From the NCBI GenBank assembly GCA_023404955.1, contig JAEXZY010000067.1, forward strand, positions 1 through 17,913: DNA of 17,913 bases. The letters are read 5' to 3'. Source of the DNA: Actinomycetes bacterium. Its GTDB lineage: Bacteria; Actinomycetota; Actinomycetes; Mycobacteriales; Mycobacteriaceae. A model generated the notes under the pieces. It was not told where the DNA came from. It did no database searches and saw nothing but the letters and a program-made list of their open reading frames with translations. This document shows, in pieces, positions 6,158 to 12,794 of this stretch (within the stretch, counting starts at the first letter, position 1; each line of letters begins with the position of its first letter). The position numbers were made by a program, and so were the translations under genes.

Positions 6158-6960
6158 GACGCGCTCCGCCCGGCGAGAACGTCTGCCCGAGGGGATGATT
6201 CGTTGGCGAGCCGTTGGTGCACCTCCGTGACGGCCCGGCCGAGCACGGGGGGAACGCCGAGCTCGTCGAGCAACTCGGCGCTCGCAGCGGCTTCCACCGA
6301 TCTCCGCGCAGCGTGCTTGCGGGTGCCGTCGTTGAGCCGGTCGAGTGCGGCGTATCCCCCGGTGATCTCGGCGGCGATCTGGTCGCGCAGCCACTGCTCG
6401 GCACCCGCGGCGACGCCGGCTTCCATGGCCTCCACGATCAACGCTCCGAGGCCCTTCATGAAGGTGCTCCGCAGTAACTTCCGCCGCGCGGCGTCACCGG
6501 GCAGACCTCCGATGTCGTCGACCGGCGCGCCGATGCTCCTGAACAGCTCGGCCGCCTTCGTCGACCCGGGTCCGCTGATCACCAGCGCCGCCCGCGGTCC
6601 GTTGGCGGGCACCGAGCCCAGCACCGCAACGTCTGCGAACAGGACGCCGCCGGCCGAGGCCACCACATCGGCAACGGCGGACTTCACCGCCGCCGACGCC
6701 GAGTTCATGTCGGCGTACACGGCGCCGTCAGCGAGATGCGGTGCGGCATCGCGGGCCGCACGCTCGGCCACCCGCGCACTGGTCAGGCTGATGACCAGCT
6801 CAACACCCTGTACGGCGTCCCGGACGTCGGCGAACCGCTCCACACCGGCGGGAGTCGCGATGTCACCCGGATCGAGGCCATGCACCGTCCAGCCGTTGGC
6901 GGTGAAACCCGCCGAATAAATGGACCCGGCCTCGCCGAGCCCCATAACTGCGACCTTCAT
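6154..6960 (-). CDS. NAD(P)-dependent dehydrogenase, beta-hydroxyacid/6PGDH superfamily (DUF1932-like)
   Basis: A 268-residue protein with an N-terminal Rossmann domain (MKVAVMGLGEAGS, dinucleotide motif G7-L-G-E-A-G12) and a helical C-terminal domain. The segment DAARRKLLRSTFMKG (156-170) holds the likely catalytic lysine (Lys161), where superfamily relatives use a conserved Lys. VYADMNSAS (81-89) matches the usual DxxT/S loop, and the C-terminal part resembles the DUF1932 type. It probably oxidises a hydroxy acid or reduces a semialdehyde in the cytosol. The ATG at 6960 has GAGGAG 4 nt upstream; six extra in-frame codons reach an ATG at 6978 that lies inside the operator. It is the first gene of the leftward transporter operon, which suggests it acts on the imported compound. 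Substrate unknown. Confidence 0.85.
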   Translation of the reverse strand: MKVAVMGLGEAGSIYSAGFTANGWTVHGLDPGDIATPAGVERFADVRDAVQGVELVISLTSARVAERAARDAAPHLADGAVYADMNSASAAVKSAVADVVASAGGVLFADVAVLGSVPANGPRAALVISGPGSTKAAELFRSIGAPVDDIGGLPGDAARRKLLRSTFMKGLGALIVEAMEAGVAAGAEQWLRDQIAAEITGGYAALDRLNDGTRKHAARRSVEAAASAELLDELGVPPVLGRAVTEVHQRLANESSPRADVLAGRSAS

Positions 6961-6972
6961 CTCACTCCTCAC

Positions 6973-6987
6973 TATCATTCAGTGATA
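6973..6987. promoter_or_regulatory. Putative IclR-type operator, transporter operon (best copy)
   Basis: TATCATTCAGTGATA is a perfect TATCA-N5-TGATA palindrome within ACTATC-N7-GATAGT (6971-6989), 12 bp before the ATG of the first gene. A second left arm, TATCA (6993-6997), begins exactly 20 bp upstream relative to the gene, and GTGATA-N5-TATCAC (6982-6998) forms an overlapping palindrome. Confidence 0.65.
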
Positions 6988-7009
6988 GTTGATATCACCC
7001 GATAGAGTA

Positions 7010-7039
7010 ATCGTGGTCACATCAGCGAGTTCTTGTCAA
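7010..7039 (-). promoter_or_regulatory. Candidate promoter of the transporter operon
   Basis: On the minus strand, TTGACA (7039-7034), an 18-bp spacer and CACGAT (7015-7010) form a reasonable sigma-70-type promoter. Transcription would begin near 7003, so the paired operator sites at 6973-7007 cover the start and early leader, the arrangement expected for repression. Assigned by eye; the -10 match is weak. Confidence 0.4.
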
Positions 7040-7549
7040 GTACTGTCACACCGATCAGCCGATCCCTCGGTGATGCGATGCGCGTCGCGCGCTATGAGGC
7101 GGTACGTCGCCCGGCGTGAACGGTTGCGCACGTGGTGTCCACGACGGCAACACAGGGTTACTCTCGGCCGCACTGACGACAACCAAAGCACGCGTCGAGC
7201 ACTCCGACTACACCGCCGCAGTCGCGCGAGAAGTGAAAACGTAAGTGGAACAACACCGACGATCGACGATGTGCCGAGTCATCGTGCCCGTCCAATGAGT
7301 GGGCCGGGGGTCGGTCAGTCGCGGGGGGACGACACTCCGGTCGCGGCGCGGCGCTCATGCCAACGCAGCCGCAGCATCAAGAGACCGCGGTGTGCCCGCC
7401 ACCCGGCCGACAGCGGGTCACGCCACGCCGGAACACCCGACGAAGTCTCCCTGTCCATGCCCACCATTGTGCCGCGCCGCGACGACGGGGGCGCGCCGCA
7501 GCGAGCGGCGAAACGGTGTCGATCGTGTGAATGTTGACAGACGAACGCG
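7040..7549. other. Long stretch with no supported gene between the two regulons
   Basis: About 510 bp upstream of the transporter promoter and downstream of the SRPBCC gene. Open frames on both strands are short or arginine-rich translations without recognisable family sequence. I see no tRNA, no repeat array and no strong terminator hairpin. The only short frame I would keep in view is the 47-codon one at 7315-7458. This gap is the boundary between the IclR and IolR clusters. Confidence 0.5.
7315..7458 (-). CDS. Possible small protein, 47 residues
   Basis: A short minus-strand frame with an ATG at 7458 (an alternative in-frame ATG lies three codons upstream at 7467). It reads MDRETSSGVPAWRDPLSAGW, then RAHRGLLMLRLRWHERRAAT and a short tail. 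The composition, with Trp residues and an amphipathic Arg/Leu segment, looks less random than the surrounding frames. There is no clear ribosome site, no recognised family and no operon support. It may be non-coding. Confidence 0.2.
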   Translation of the reverse strand: MDRETSSGVPAWRDPLSAGWRAHRGLLMLRLRWHERRAATGVSSPRD

Positions 7550-8029
7550 TCAGAGACGTTCGGCGAAACGCTCCGCCAGCCCGGACAGCGTGGACTCGAT
7601 GCCCTGGGCGTTCTTCTTGTCGTAGCCCATCAGCTCGATGACGATCGGCAGCTTGGCGGTGGAGTAGTCGAACGTCTCGGTCACCTTGGTCACTCCCGGT
7701 CCGACGGCGGCGAGTTCCCAGCGCCAGCGGTGGCCGAGCGGATGCTGCCATTCGACCAGTTGATCCTCCTCCACGGCGGTGGCTCGGGACGTGATCGGAT
7801 AGGGCACGCCGAACTGTTTCATCCCGACGGTGAACTTGTCGCCGACGCTCAGCCGGTGCGGCCCCTTCACCTCCGTATCGCGCACCGTGCCCGATCCGTC
7901 GACCTCGTGGTGACGGTGCGGATCCACCAGCAGCGCGAAGATCTCTGCCGCAGGGGCGCTGACCTGGACACTGCGGCTCACGGTGTGGCGGCCGGCGTCT
8001 TCTTGCTTGACAGGTGTCGTGGTAGCCAT
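7550..8029 (-). CDS. SRPBCC-fold (polyketide cyclase/START-like) protein
   Basis: A 159-residue cytosolic protein with the SRPBCC/Polyketide_cyc2 pattern: HTVSRSVQVSAPAAEIFALL (15-34), a central strand region with LVEWQHPLGHRWRWEL (91-106), TKVTETFDYS (114-123), and a long C-terminal helix ending GLAERFAERL (150-159). The fold makes a cavity for small hydrophobic ligands; functions in actinobacteria are mostly unassigned. The chosen ATG at 8029 lacks a good ribosome site, and a TTG 11 codons upstream is the alternative. It follows the ABC ATPase gene by 42 bp in the same direction, so it may be co-transcribed with the inositol importer. No link to inositol is known to me. Confidence 0.8.
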   Translation of the reverse strand: MATTTPVKQEDAGRHTVSRSVQVSAPAAEIFALLVDPHRHHEVDGSGTVRDTEVKGPHRLSVGDKFTVGMKQFGVPYPITSRATAVEEDQLVEWQHPLGHRWRWELAAVGPGVTKVTETFDYSTAKLPIVIELMGYDKKNAQGIESTLSGLAERFAERL

Positions 8030-8071
8030 GCCGCGGACATACCCACGACGTCCCCGGGTCAATCGATCGGA

Positions 8072-8896
8072 TCAGTCCTTGGCGCCGCGCAGCTCGTGGG
8101 ACAGCGCCTCGAGCTCGTCGCCCCCGGCCATCTCCTGGGTCAGGTGCTCGAGGGTGATGTCGTCGTACGTGCAGTCCAGCTTCTGCCGTCCACGGTTGAG
8201 CAGGACGAAATGATCGCCGACCATGTGGGCGTGGTGGGGGTTGTGCGTGATGAAGACGACGCCGAACCCGGCCTCCTTGGCTGCGGTGATGTATTTGAGC
8301 ACCACTCCGGACTGCTTGACGCCCAGCGCCGCCGTGGGCTCGTCGAGGATCAGCACCCGCGCGCCGAAGAACACGGCACGCGCGATCGCCACACATTGGC
8401 GCTGCCCGCCCGACAGAGAGCCGATCGGCACGTCCACATCGGGCAGGTCGATGCCCATCTTGGACAGCTCGGTCAGCGTGGTCGCCCGCATCGCGTTCGC
8501 GTCCAACGTGAATGGGAACGATTTCCTCCGCAGTTCCTGGCCGAGAAAGAAGTTGCGCCACACCGGCATCAGCGGAACCACGGCCAGGTTCTGGTACACC
8601 GTGGCGATGCCTTTGCCCAGCGCCTCGGCCGGTGAGGCGAACTTCGTCGGCTCGCCGTCGACGAGCAGCTCACCCTCGGTCTGCTGGTGCAGGCCGGCGA
8701 TGATCTTGATCAGCGTCGACTTCCCGGCACCGTTGTCACCGAGAATTCCGGTCACCTCGCCGGCATGCACACGTAGGCAGATGTCCTTGAGCGCGGTGAT
8801 GTTGCCGTAGGACTTTCCGACATTGCGCAGTTCGACGAGCGGGACCTTGCCGCCGGACGGTGTGTCGCTGCTGGGCTTTTCCATGGAGATGGTCAT
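8072..8896 (-). CDS. Sugar ABC transporter ATP-binding protein (single-domain, inositol/fructose type)
   Basis: A 274-residue ATPase with all the motifs: Walker A GDNGAGKST (53-61), Q-loop Gln102 (VYQN), signature LSGGQRQ (161-167), Walker B VLILDEP (181-187, Glu186) and switch His218 (ITHNP). It has one nucleotide-binding domain, as in FrcA-type proteins, rather than the fused pair of RbsA/AraG types, so it should work as a homodimer on the inner face of the membrane. The ATG at 8896 lies 4 nt after the permease stop; a second ATG is four codons on. It is third in the operon binding protein-permease-ATPase. The shared IolR box with the iol operon makes myo-inositol the likely cargo; this is inference. 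Confidence 0.93.
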   Translation of the reverse strand: MTISMEKPSSDTPSGGKVPLVELRNVGKSYGNITALKDICLRVHAGEVTGILGDNGAGKSTLIKIIAGLHQQTEGELLVDGEPTKFASPAEALGKGIATVYQNLAVVPLMPVWRNFFLGQELRRKSFPFTLDANAMRATTLTELSKMGIDLPDVDVPIGSLSGGQRQCVAIARAVFFGARVLILDEPTAALGVKQSGVVLKYITAAKEAGFGVVFITHNPHHAHMVGDHFVLLNRGRQKLDCTYDDITLEHLTQEMAGGDELEALSHELRGAKD

Positions 8897-8900
8897 CTCA

Positions 8901-9959
8901 TCACTTCTTTGCGGCGTAGTTGCGGAAGGCGTTGTTGGCGATCACCGCGAACAGCAGCATTGCGCCCAGGAAGAACTTGAACCAGTCCGGATCCCAACCG
9001 GCGTACACGATGCCCTGGTTGGTCATGCCGAAGATGAACGCACCGATCGCGGCGCCCACGGCCGTACCGTAGCCGCCGGTGAGCAGGCAGCCACCGATGA
9101 CCGCGGCGATGATGTAGAAGAACTCGTTGCCGATGCCCTGACCGGACTGCACGGTGTTGAACGCGAACAGCAGATGCATGCCGACGAACCAGGCGCAGAA
9201 GCCGACGAACATGAACAGGCCGATTTTCACCTTGGTCACCGGAACACCCACGGCGCGTGCACTGTCGGCGTCGCCACCGACCGCGAAGATCCAGTTGCCG
9301 ATCCGCGTCTTGAACAGCACCCAGGTCGCGATCGCGGTGAAGATCAGCCACCACACCACGGTGATGCGGATGCTGACACCGAACAGTGTGAACGACGAGG
9401 CGAACACCTTCTGCGCGGAGGCGAAGCCGTCCATGTCGCTGACGCTCTGAGTGGCCACCTGCCCGGCGACCAGCTTCGTGACTGCCAGGTTGATGCCGGC
9501 AAGCATGAAGAACGTGCTGAGGGTGATCAGGAAGCTGGGGATCTTGGTCCGCATCACCAGCCAGCCGTTGAAGAAGCCGACAGCCAACGAAAGAACAAGC
9601 GCCAGAACCGAACCCACCCACAGGTTGAGGTGCAGGTTGTAAGCCAGCATCGACGCGGCAAGGGAGCTGAACGTCACCGCGACACCTGCCGACAGGTCGA
9701 ATTCGCCGCCGATCATCAGCAGTGCGACCCCGCACGCCATGATCCCGATGGTCGAGCTGGCGTAGAGGACCGTGGCCAGTGACGCCGCCTCGCGAAAGGG
9801 TTCGGCGACGACGAGGAAGAACACGAAGATGCCGATCGCGCCGATGCCGGCGCCCATCTCCGGTCGAATCAGGATGCGTTGCAGCCGGTTCCGTTCCTTG
9901 ACCCGTTCGTCGCGAACCACCTTGTGGTTGCCGACGTCGAGCGCCTCTCGAGTAGTCAT
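8901..9959 (-). CDS. Sugar ABC transporter permease (RbsC/AraH/BPD_transp_2 type)
   Basis: A 352-residue membrane protein of the branched-chain amino acid/ribose permease family, with about eight to ten hydrophobic segments. The family hallmark IGGEFDLSAG is at 83-92. GTAVGAAIGAFIFGMTNQGI near the C-terminus is also typical. A charged cytoplasmic N-terminus of about 35 residues precedes the first helix. The ATG at 9959 shares a base with the stop of the binding protein gene (TGATG), which indicates translational coupling. It would form a homodimeric channel for the sugar delivered by the lipoprotein at 9959-10948. Confidence 0.93.
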   Translation of the reverse strand: MTTREALDVGNHKVVRDERVKERNRLQRILIRPEMGAGIGAIGIFVFFLVVAEPFREAASLATVLYASSTIGIMACGVALLMIGGEFDLSAGVAVTFSSLAASMLAYNLHLNLWVGSVLALVLSLAVGFFNGWLVMRTKIPSFLITLSTFFMLAGINLAVTKLVAGQVATQSVSDMDGFASAQKVFASSFTLFGVSIRITVVWWLIFTAIATWVLFKTRIGNWIFAVGGDADSARAVGVPVTKVKIGLFMFVGFCAWFVGMHLLFAFNTVQSGQGIGNEFFYIIAAVIGGCLLTGGYGTAVGAAIGAFIFGMTNQGIVYAGWDPDWFKFFLGAMLLFAVIANNAFRNYAAKK

Positions 9960-10948
9960 CAGCGCGTCCCACCCTTGGCATAGTCGGCCACCGCGTCGAT
10001 GTTCGACTTGTCGATGAACGCGGGCCCGGTCAGTGTCGGCTGTCCGCCGCCGATCACGTTGCCGTTGGTCAGGTACAGCCAGAGCGAGTCGACGGCCAGG
10101 TAGCCCTGCAGGTAGGGCTGCTGATCGATGGCCCACTGCACGGTGCCGTCCTGAATGGCGCCCACCAGTGCGGCATTGGTGTCGAAGGTGCCGATCTTGG
10201 CCTTGCTACCGGCGTTGCCTGCCGACTGCACCGCGGTCAGAGCGAACGGGGCGCCCAGGGTGACGACGTAGTCGACGGCGGGGTCCTGCTGCAGCTTGGC
10301 GGTGATGGTCGACTCGACCGACGGCATGTCCTTGCCGTTGACGTTGAGCGTCTCGGTGGCGGGGAACTTGTCCTTGACTCCGGCGCAGCGGGATTCCAGC
10401 CCGACGTGCCCCTGCTCCTGGATCACGCAGATCGCCTTCTTGGCACCTTCGCCGGTCAGTCGCTCGCCGACGGCTTGGCCGGCGATGAACTCGTCCTGCC
10501 CGAAGAACTCCTTGACACCCATCGCGCTCCAGGCGTCCGCGCCGGCGTTGAACGCGACGACCGGAATGTTTTTGGCCTCAGCCGCTTTCACCGCTGCCTG
10601 CATGGCGTCTGGCTTGGCCAGCGTCACAGCTATCCCGTCGACGCCGCTGTCCACCGCGGTCTGCACGAGGTTGGCCTGGCCGGGCGCCTCCGGATCATTG
10701 GAGTAACGCAGTTCGATGTTGTCCTTTTTGGCCGCGGTCTCGGCGCCCTTGCGGATCAGGTCCCAGAACGAGTCGCCTGGCACCTCGTGGGTGATCATCG
10801 CGATCGTCTTACGTGGGGTGTCGACACCGCCGCCGCCACCGCCGCCCTCTCCGGAGCCGGCCGGCTTTCCGCCCGTCGACGAGCACGCCACGAGTCCGAT
10901 CGCCAGAACGCCGGTCCCGGCGAGGGTCGCGAGCCGCTTGAAGGTCAT
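9959..10948 (-). CDS. Sugar ABC transporter substrate-binding lipoprotein (RbsB/Peripla_BP_4 type)
   Basis: A 329-residue exported protein. The N-terminus MTFKRLATLAGTGVLAIGLVAC gives a lipoprotein signal with the lipobox L-V-A-C (Cys22), then a flexible Gly/Ser-rich linker (24-41) to lift the domain from the membrane. The body has the periplasmic-binding fold of ribose/inositol binders, for example KTIAMITHEVPGDSFWDLIR, SGVDGIAVTLAKPDA, IPVVAFNAGAD and QQPYLQGYLAVDSL. The ATG at 10948 has AAGGAG 5 nt before it. It is the first gene of the importer operon, transcribed away from the isomerase at 11122. Its promoter carries the same box as iolC, so myo-inositol or a close relative is the likely ligand. 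Confidence 0.93.
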   Translation of the reverse strand: MTFKRLATLAGTGVLAIGLVACSSTGGKPAGSGEGGGGGGGVDTPRKTIAMITHEVPGDSFWDLIRKGAETAAKKDNIELRYSNDPEAPGQANLVQTAVDSGVDGIAVTLAKPDAMQAAVKAAEAKNIPVVAFNAGADAWSAMGVKEFFGQDEFIAGQAVGERLTGEGAKKAICVIQEQGHVGLESRCAGVKDKFPATETLNVNGKDMPSVESTITAKLQQDPAVDYVVTLGAPFALTAVQSAGNAGSKAKIGTFDTNAALVGAIQDGTVQWAIDQQPYLQGYLAVDSLWLYLTNGNVIGGGQPTLTGPAFIDKSNIDAVADYAKGGTR

Positions 10949-11022
10949 CACATCTCCTTGTCTTCGGGTCCTGCAGCGCCGGACGTCTGTGAAGATGTGC
11001 CGGGCGCCACGCCTCAGAGTTG

Positions 11023-11068
11023 ATGTAATACGGCTCACAGCCGAAAGTCAAGACTTTGTCCTGACATT
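11023..11068 (-). promoter_or_regulatory. ABC importer promoter with IolR box
   Basis: On the minus strand, AATGTCAGGACAA (11068-11056) is followed after 4 nt by TTGACT (11051-11046) as -35 and, 17 bp later, TTACAT (11028-11023) as a possible -10; TATTAC at 11030-11025 is the other choice. The spacer holds a 13-bp palindrome, CGGCT-CAC-AGCCG (11031-11043). The box repeats the one before iolC exactly. TGTCCTGACA fits the C. glutamicum IolR motif KGWCHTRACA as I remember it. Confidence 0.6.
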
Positions 11069-11121
11069 AGGACTGCATGTCATAGGCTCTGCTCGATTGC
11101 TGCGACGAAGGGAGCACGACG

Positions 11122-11904
11122 ATGCCGTTCCAGCTGGCCGTGTGCGCGGAGATGGTGTTCCGGGATCTGCCGTTGGTCGAGCGGGTCGCACGGATCCACG
11201 ACCTCGGCTTCGCCGTTGAGATCTGGAGTTGGCACGACAAGGACCTCGATGCACTGGCCCGCACCGGCGCAGTTTTCACGTCGATGACCGGGTATCTGCG
11301 CGGCGATCTGATCGACCCCATGACATGTGACGACGTGGTGCGCACCGCGGAGCTGAGCATCGCAGCCGCGGAGACGCTCGGGGTGACGCGGCTGAACGTG
11401 CACACCGCCGAGTTGGTGGACGGGCGCGCCGCCCGTCCACGAGGGCGCGCGACCGGTCAGATGTGGGCGACGGCCGTGCGAACCCTCGAGCGGCTCGGCG
11501 CGCTGGGTGCGGCATCAGGCGTGACCTTCGTGGTGGAGAACCTGAACACGATCGTCGACCATCCCGGGGTACCGCTGGCCCGCGCCAAGGACACCCTCGC
11601 GCTGGTCGAAGGGGTCGCCCATCCGAACGTCACGATGATGCTCGATCTCTACCACGCTCAGATCGGCGAGGGGAACCTGATCGAATTGCTGCGCCGCTGC
11701 GGCGAATCCATCGGCGAGATCCAGGTCGCCGACGTGCCGGGACGGTGCGAACCGGGTACCGGTGAGATCAACTACCCCGCGATCGCCGGCGCACTACGCG
11801 CGATGGGGTACACCGGCACGGTCGGCATGGAGGCCTGGGCGTCCGGCGCGGGCACCGCCGGCAGTGAGGCTGCGCTGGCCGCGTTCCGCGGCGCATTCGC
11901 CTGA
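11122..11904 (+). CDS. Sugar isomerase/epimerase, hydroxypyruvate-isomerase/inosose-isomerase-like
   Basis: A 260-residue TIM-barrel protein of the Hyi/IolI/OtnI type. Metal and catalytic-type residues are in place: Glu139 (FVVEN), MLDLYHAQ (173-180, Asp175 and His178), IQVADVPGRCEPGTGEINYP (200-219) and Glu237 (GMEAW). The ATG at 11122 has AAGGGAG 7 nt upstream. It is divergent from the ABC importer, shares its regulatory region, and converges on iolR with 4 bp between the stops. In this setting a role on inososes (keto-inositols) or a downstream inositol intermediate is plausible; hydroxypyruvate or 2-oxo-tetronate isomerase is the alternative. It is an intact paralogue of the frameshifted gene at 2620. 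Confidence 0.88.
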   Translation: MPFQLAVCAEMVFRDLPLVERVARIHDLGFAVEIWSWHDKDLDALARTGAVFTSMTGYLRGDLIDPMTCDDVVRTAELSIAAAETLGVTRLNVHTAELVDGRAARPRGRATGQMWATAVRTLERLGALGAASGVTFVVENLNTIVDHPGVPLARAKDTLALVEGVAHPNVTMMLDLYHAQIGEGNLIELLRRCGESIGEIQVADVPGRCEPGTGEINYPAIAGALRAMGYTGTVGMEAWASGAGTAGSEAALAAFRGAFA

Positions 11905-11908
11905 TTCG

Positions 11909-12640
11909 TCAGCGGTCGACGAGCGTGGTGTCGAAGTAGTAGCGGGAAGCACGGTAGCCGTGGTTGCCGAACTCGACGGCAGCACCGGAATCGTCGAATG
12001 CGGTGCGGGACATCGTCAGCAGCGGCGCGTTGGGCTTTTCGTCGAGCAACTGCGCTTCCGCGCGGGTGGCACCGCGGGCTCCGATGCGCTGGCGTGCCAG
12101 GCGGATGTGCACGCCTCGGGCACGCAGCGACTGGTAGAGCCCGTTCTTCTCGAGTTCTGCTGCGTCAGGAGCGATCTCGACGGGAAGGTGGTTGGTCATC
12201 ACAGCAAGCGGTTCACCGTTGGCGCACCGCAGCCGTTGAATCGACACCACCTCGCGGTCGGCGGCGAGGTTCAACTCACGGGCGACTTCCTCGTCGGCCA
12301 GCCCGACGCGGTAATCGAGGAGCTCGGTCGTCGGTTCCTGACCGGCCCGGGCCAGGTCATCGAACAGGCTGGTCAGCTCGACGCGGCGATGCACCGGGTT
12401 CTGCACCACCTGGGTGCCGACACCGCGTTTGCGGACGAGAAGCCCCTTGTCCACGAGTTCCTGGATGGCCCGGCGCGTTGTCGGCCGCGACAGAGTGAGC
12501 CGCTTGGCCAGGGCGAGCTCGTTCTCGAACCGGTCACCCGGAGCCAGCTCCCCGTCGCATATCGCGGCCTCGATCGCCTGGGCGAGCTGATAGTAGAGGG
12601 GCACAGGGCTTGACCTGTCGAGCTCCACTGTCAGAGGCAC
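11909..12640 (-). CDS. iolR: GntR/UTRA-family regulator, probable inositol repressor IolR
   Basis: A 243-residue protein with a GntR winged helix at the N-terminus (VPLYYQLAQAIEAAICDGEL, then LTLSRPTTRRAIQEL and GLLVRKRGVGTQV) and a C-terminal UTRA ligand domain (about 85-240). It is therefore of the HutC/FarR subfamily. Starts: the GTG at 12640 has GGAG 6 nt before it and leads directly into the domain; a TTG at 12697 would add 19 unlike residues. The gene is divergent from iolC. The box AATGTCAGGACAA occurs both before iolC and before the ABC importer, so this is very likely the repressor of inositol uptake and breakdown, relieved by an inositol-derived ligand. The iolR name rests on context and the box match. 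Confidence 0.85.
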   Translation of the reverse strand: MPLTVELDRSSPVPLYYQLAQAIEAAICDGELAPGDRFENELALAKRLTLSRPTTRRAIQELVDKGLLVRKRGVGTQVVQNPVHRRVELTSLFDDLARAGQEPTTELLDYRVGLADEEVARELNLAADREVVSIQRLRCANGEPLAVMTNHLPVEIAPDAAELEKNGLYQSLRARGVHIRLARQRIGARGATRAEAQLLDEKPNAPLLTMSRTAFDDSGAAVEFGNHGYRASRYYFDTTLVDR

Positions 12641-12705
12641 GTCGGGCTCCGATCTCGAGTTTGCTGCACTTGGCGAAAGCGTAACACCGAATGGCAAGAA
12701 GTAAG

Positions 12706-12751
12706 AATGTCAGGACAAACTATTGACAGCGCCTCGTGGCGCGGGGCACAG
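12706..12751 (+). promoter_or_regulatory. iol operon promoter with IolR box
   Basis: AATGTCAGGACAA (12706-12718), 4 nt, then TTGACA (12723-12728) as -35, a 17-bp spacer and CACAGT (12746-12751) as a weak -10. The spacer starts with the palindrome GCGCC-TCGT-GGCGC (12729-12742). A second, weaker motif, ACTATTGACA, starts 11 bp after the first and overlaps the -35. The layout duplicates the importer promoter in mirror image, and iolR transcription leaves in the other direction. Confidence 0.6.
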
Positions 12752-12794
12752 TCGTAGGCAGCCACCCACACCCATCTCGCCGGAGTGACTTGTG

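Noticed and set aside
5816..6919. Plus-strand frame of 367 codons opposite the permease and dehydrogenase
   Set aside because: Low-complexity Ala/Ser/Thr/Arg antisense translation of two well-supported genes.
6989..7537. Plus-strand frame of 182 codons in the intergenic region
   Set aside because: Starts within the transporter operon's control region, has an Arg-rich random-looking sequence, no ribosome site and no recognisable domain.
7542..7562. Inverted repeat CGAACG/CGTTCG at the end of the SRPBCC gene as a terminator
   Set aside because: Only a 6-bp stem overlapping the stop codon, with no U-tract; too weak to call.
7377..8561. Minus-strand frame of 394 codons overlapping the SRPBCC and ATPase genes
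   Set aside because: An off-frame reading of two genes on the same strand that show complete family motifs in their own frames.
8893..9981. Minus-strand frame of 362 codons overlapping the ABC permease
   Set aside because: Out-of-frame, Arg/His-rich translation; the permease frame has the IGGEFDLS motif and membrane helices.
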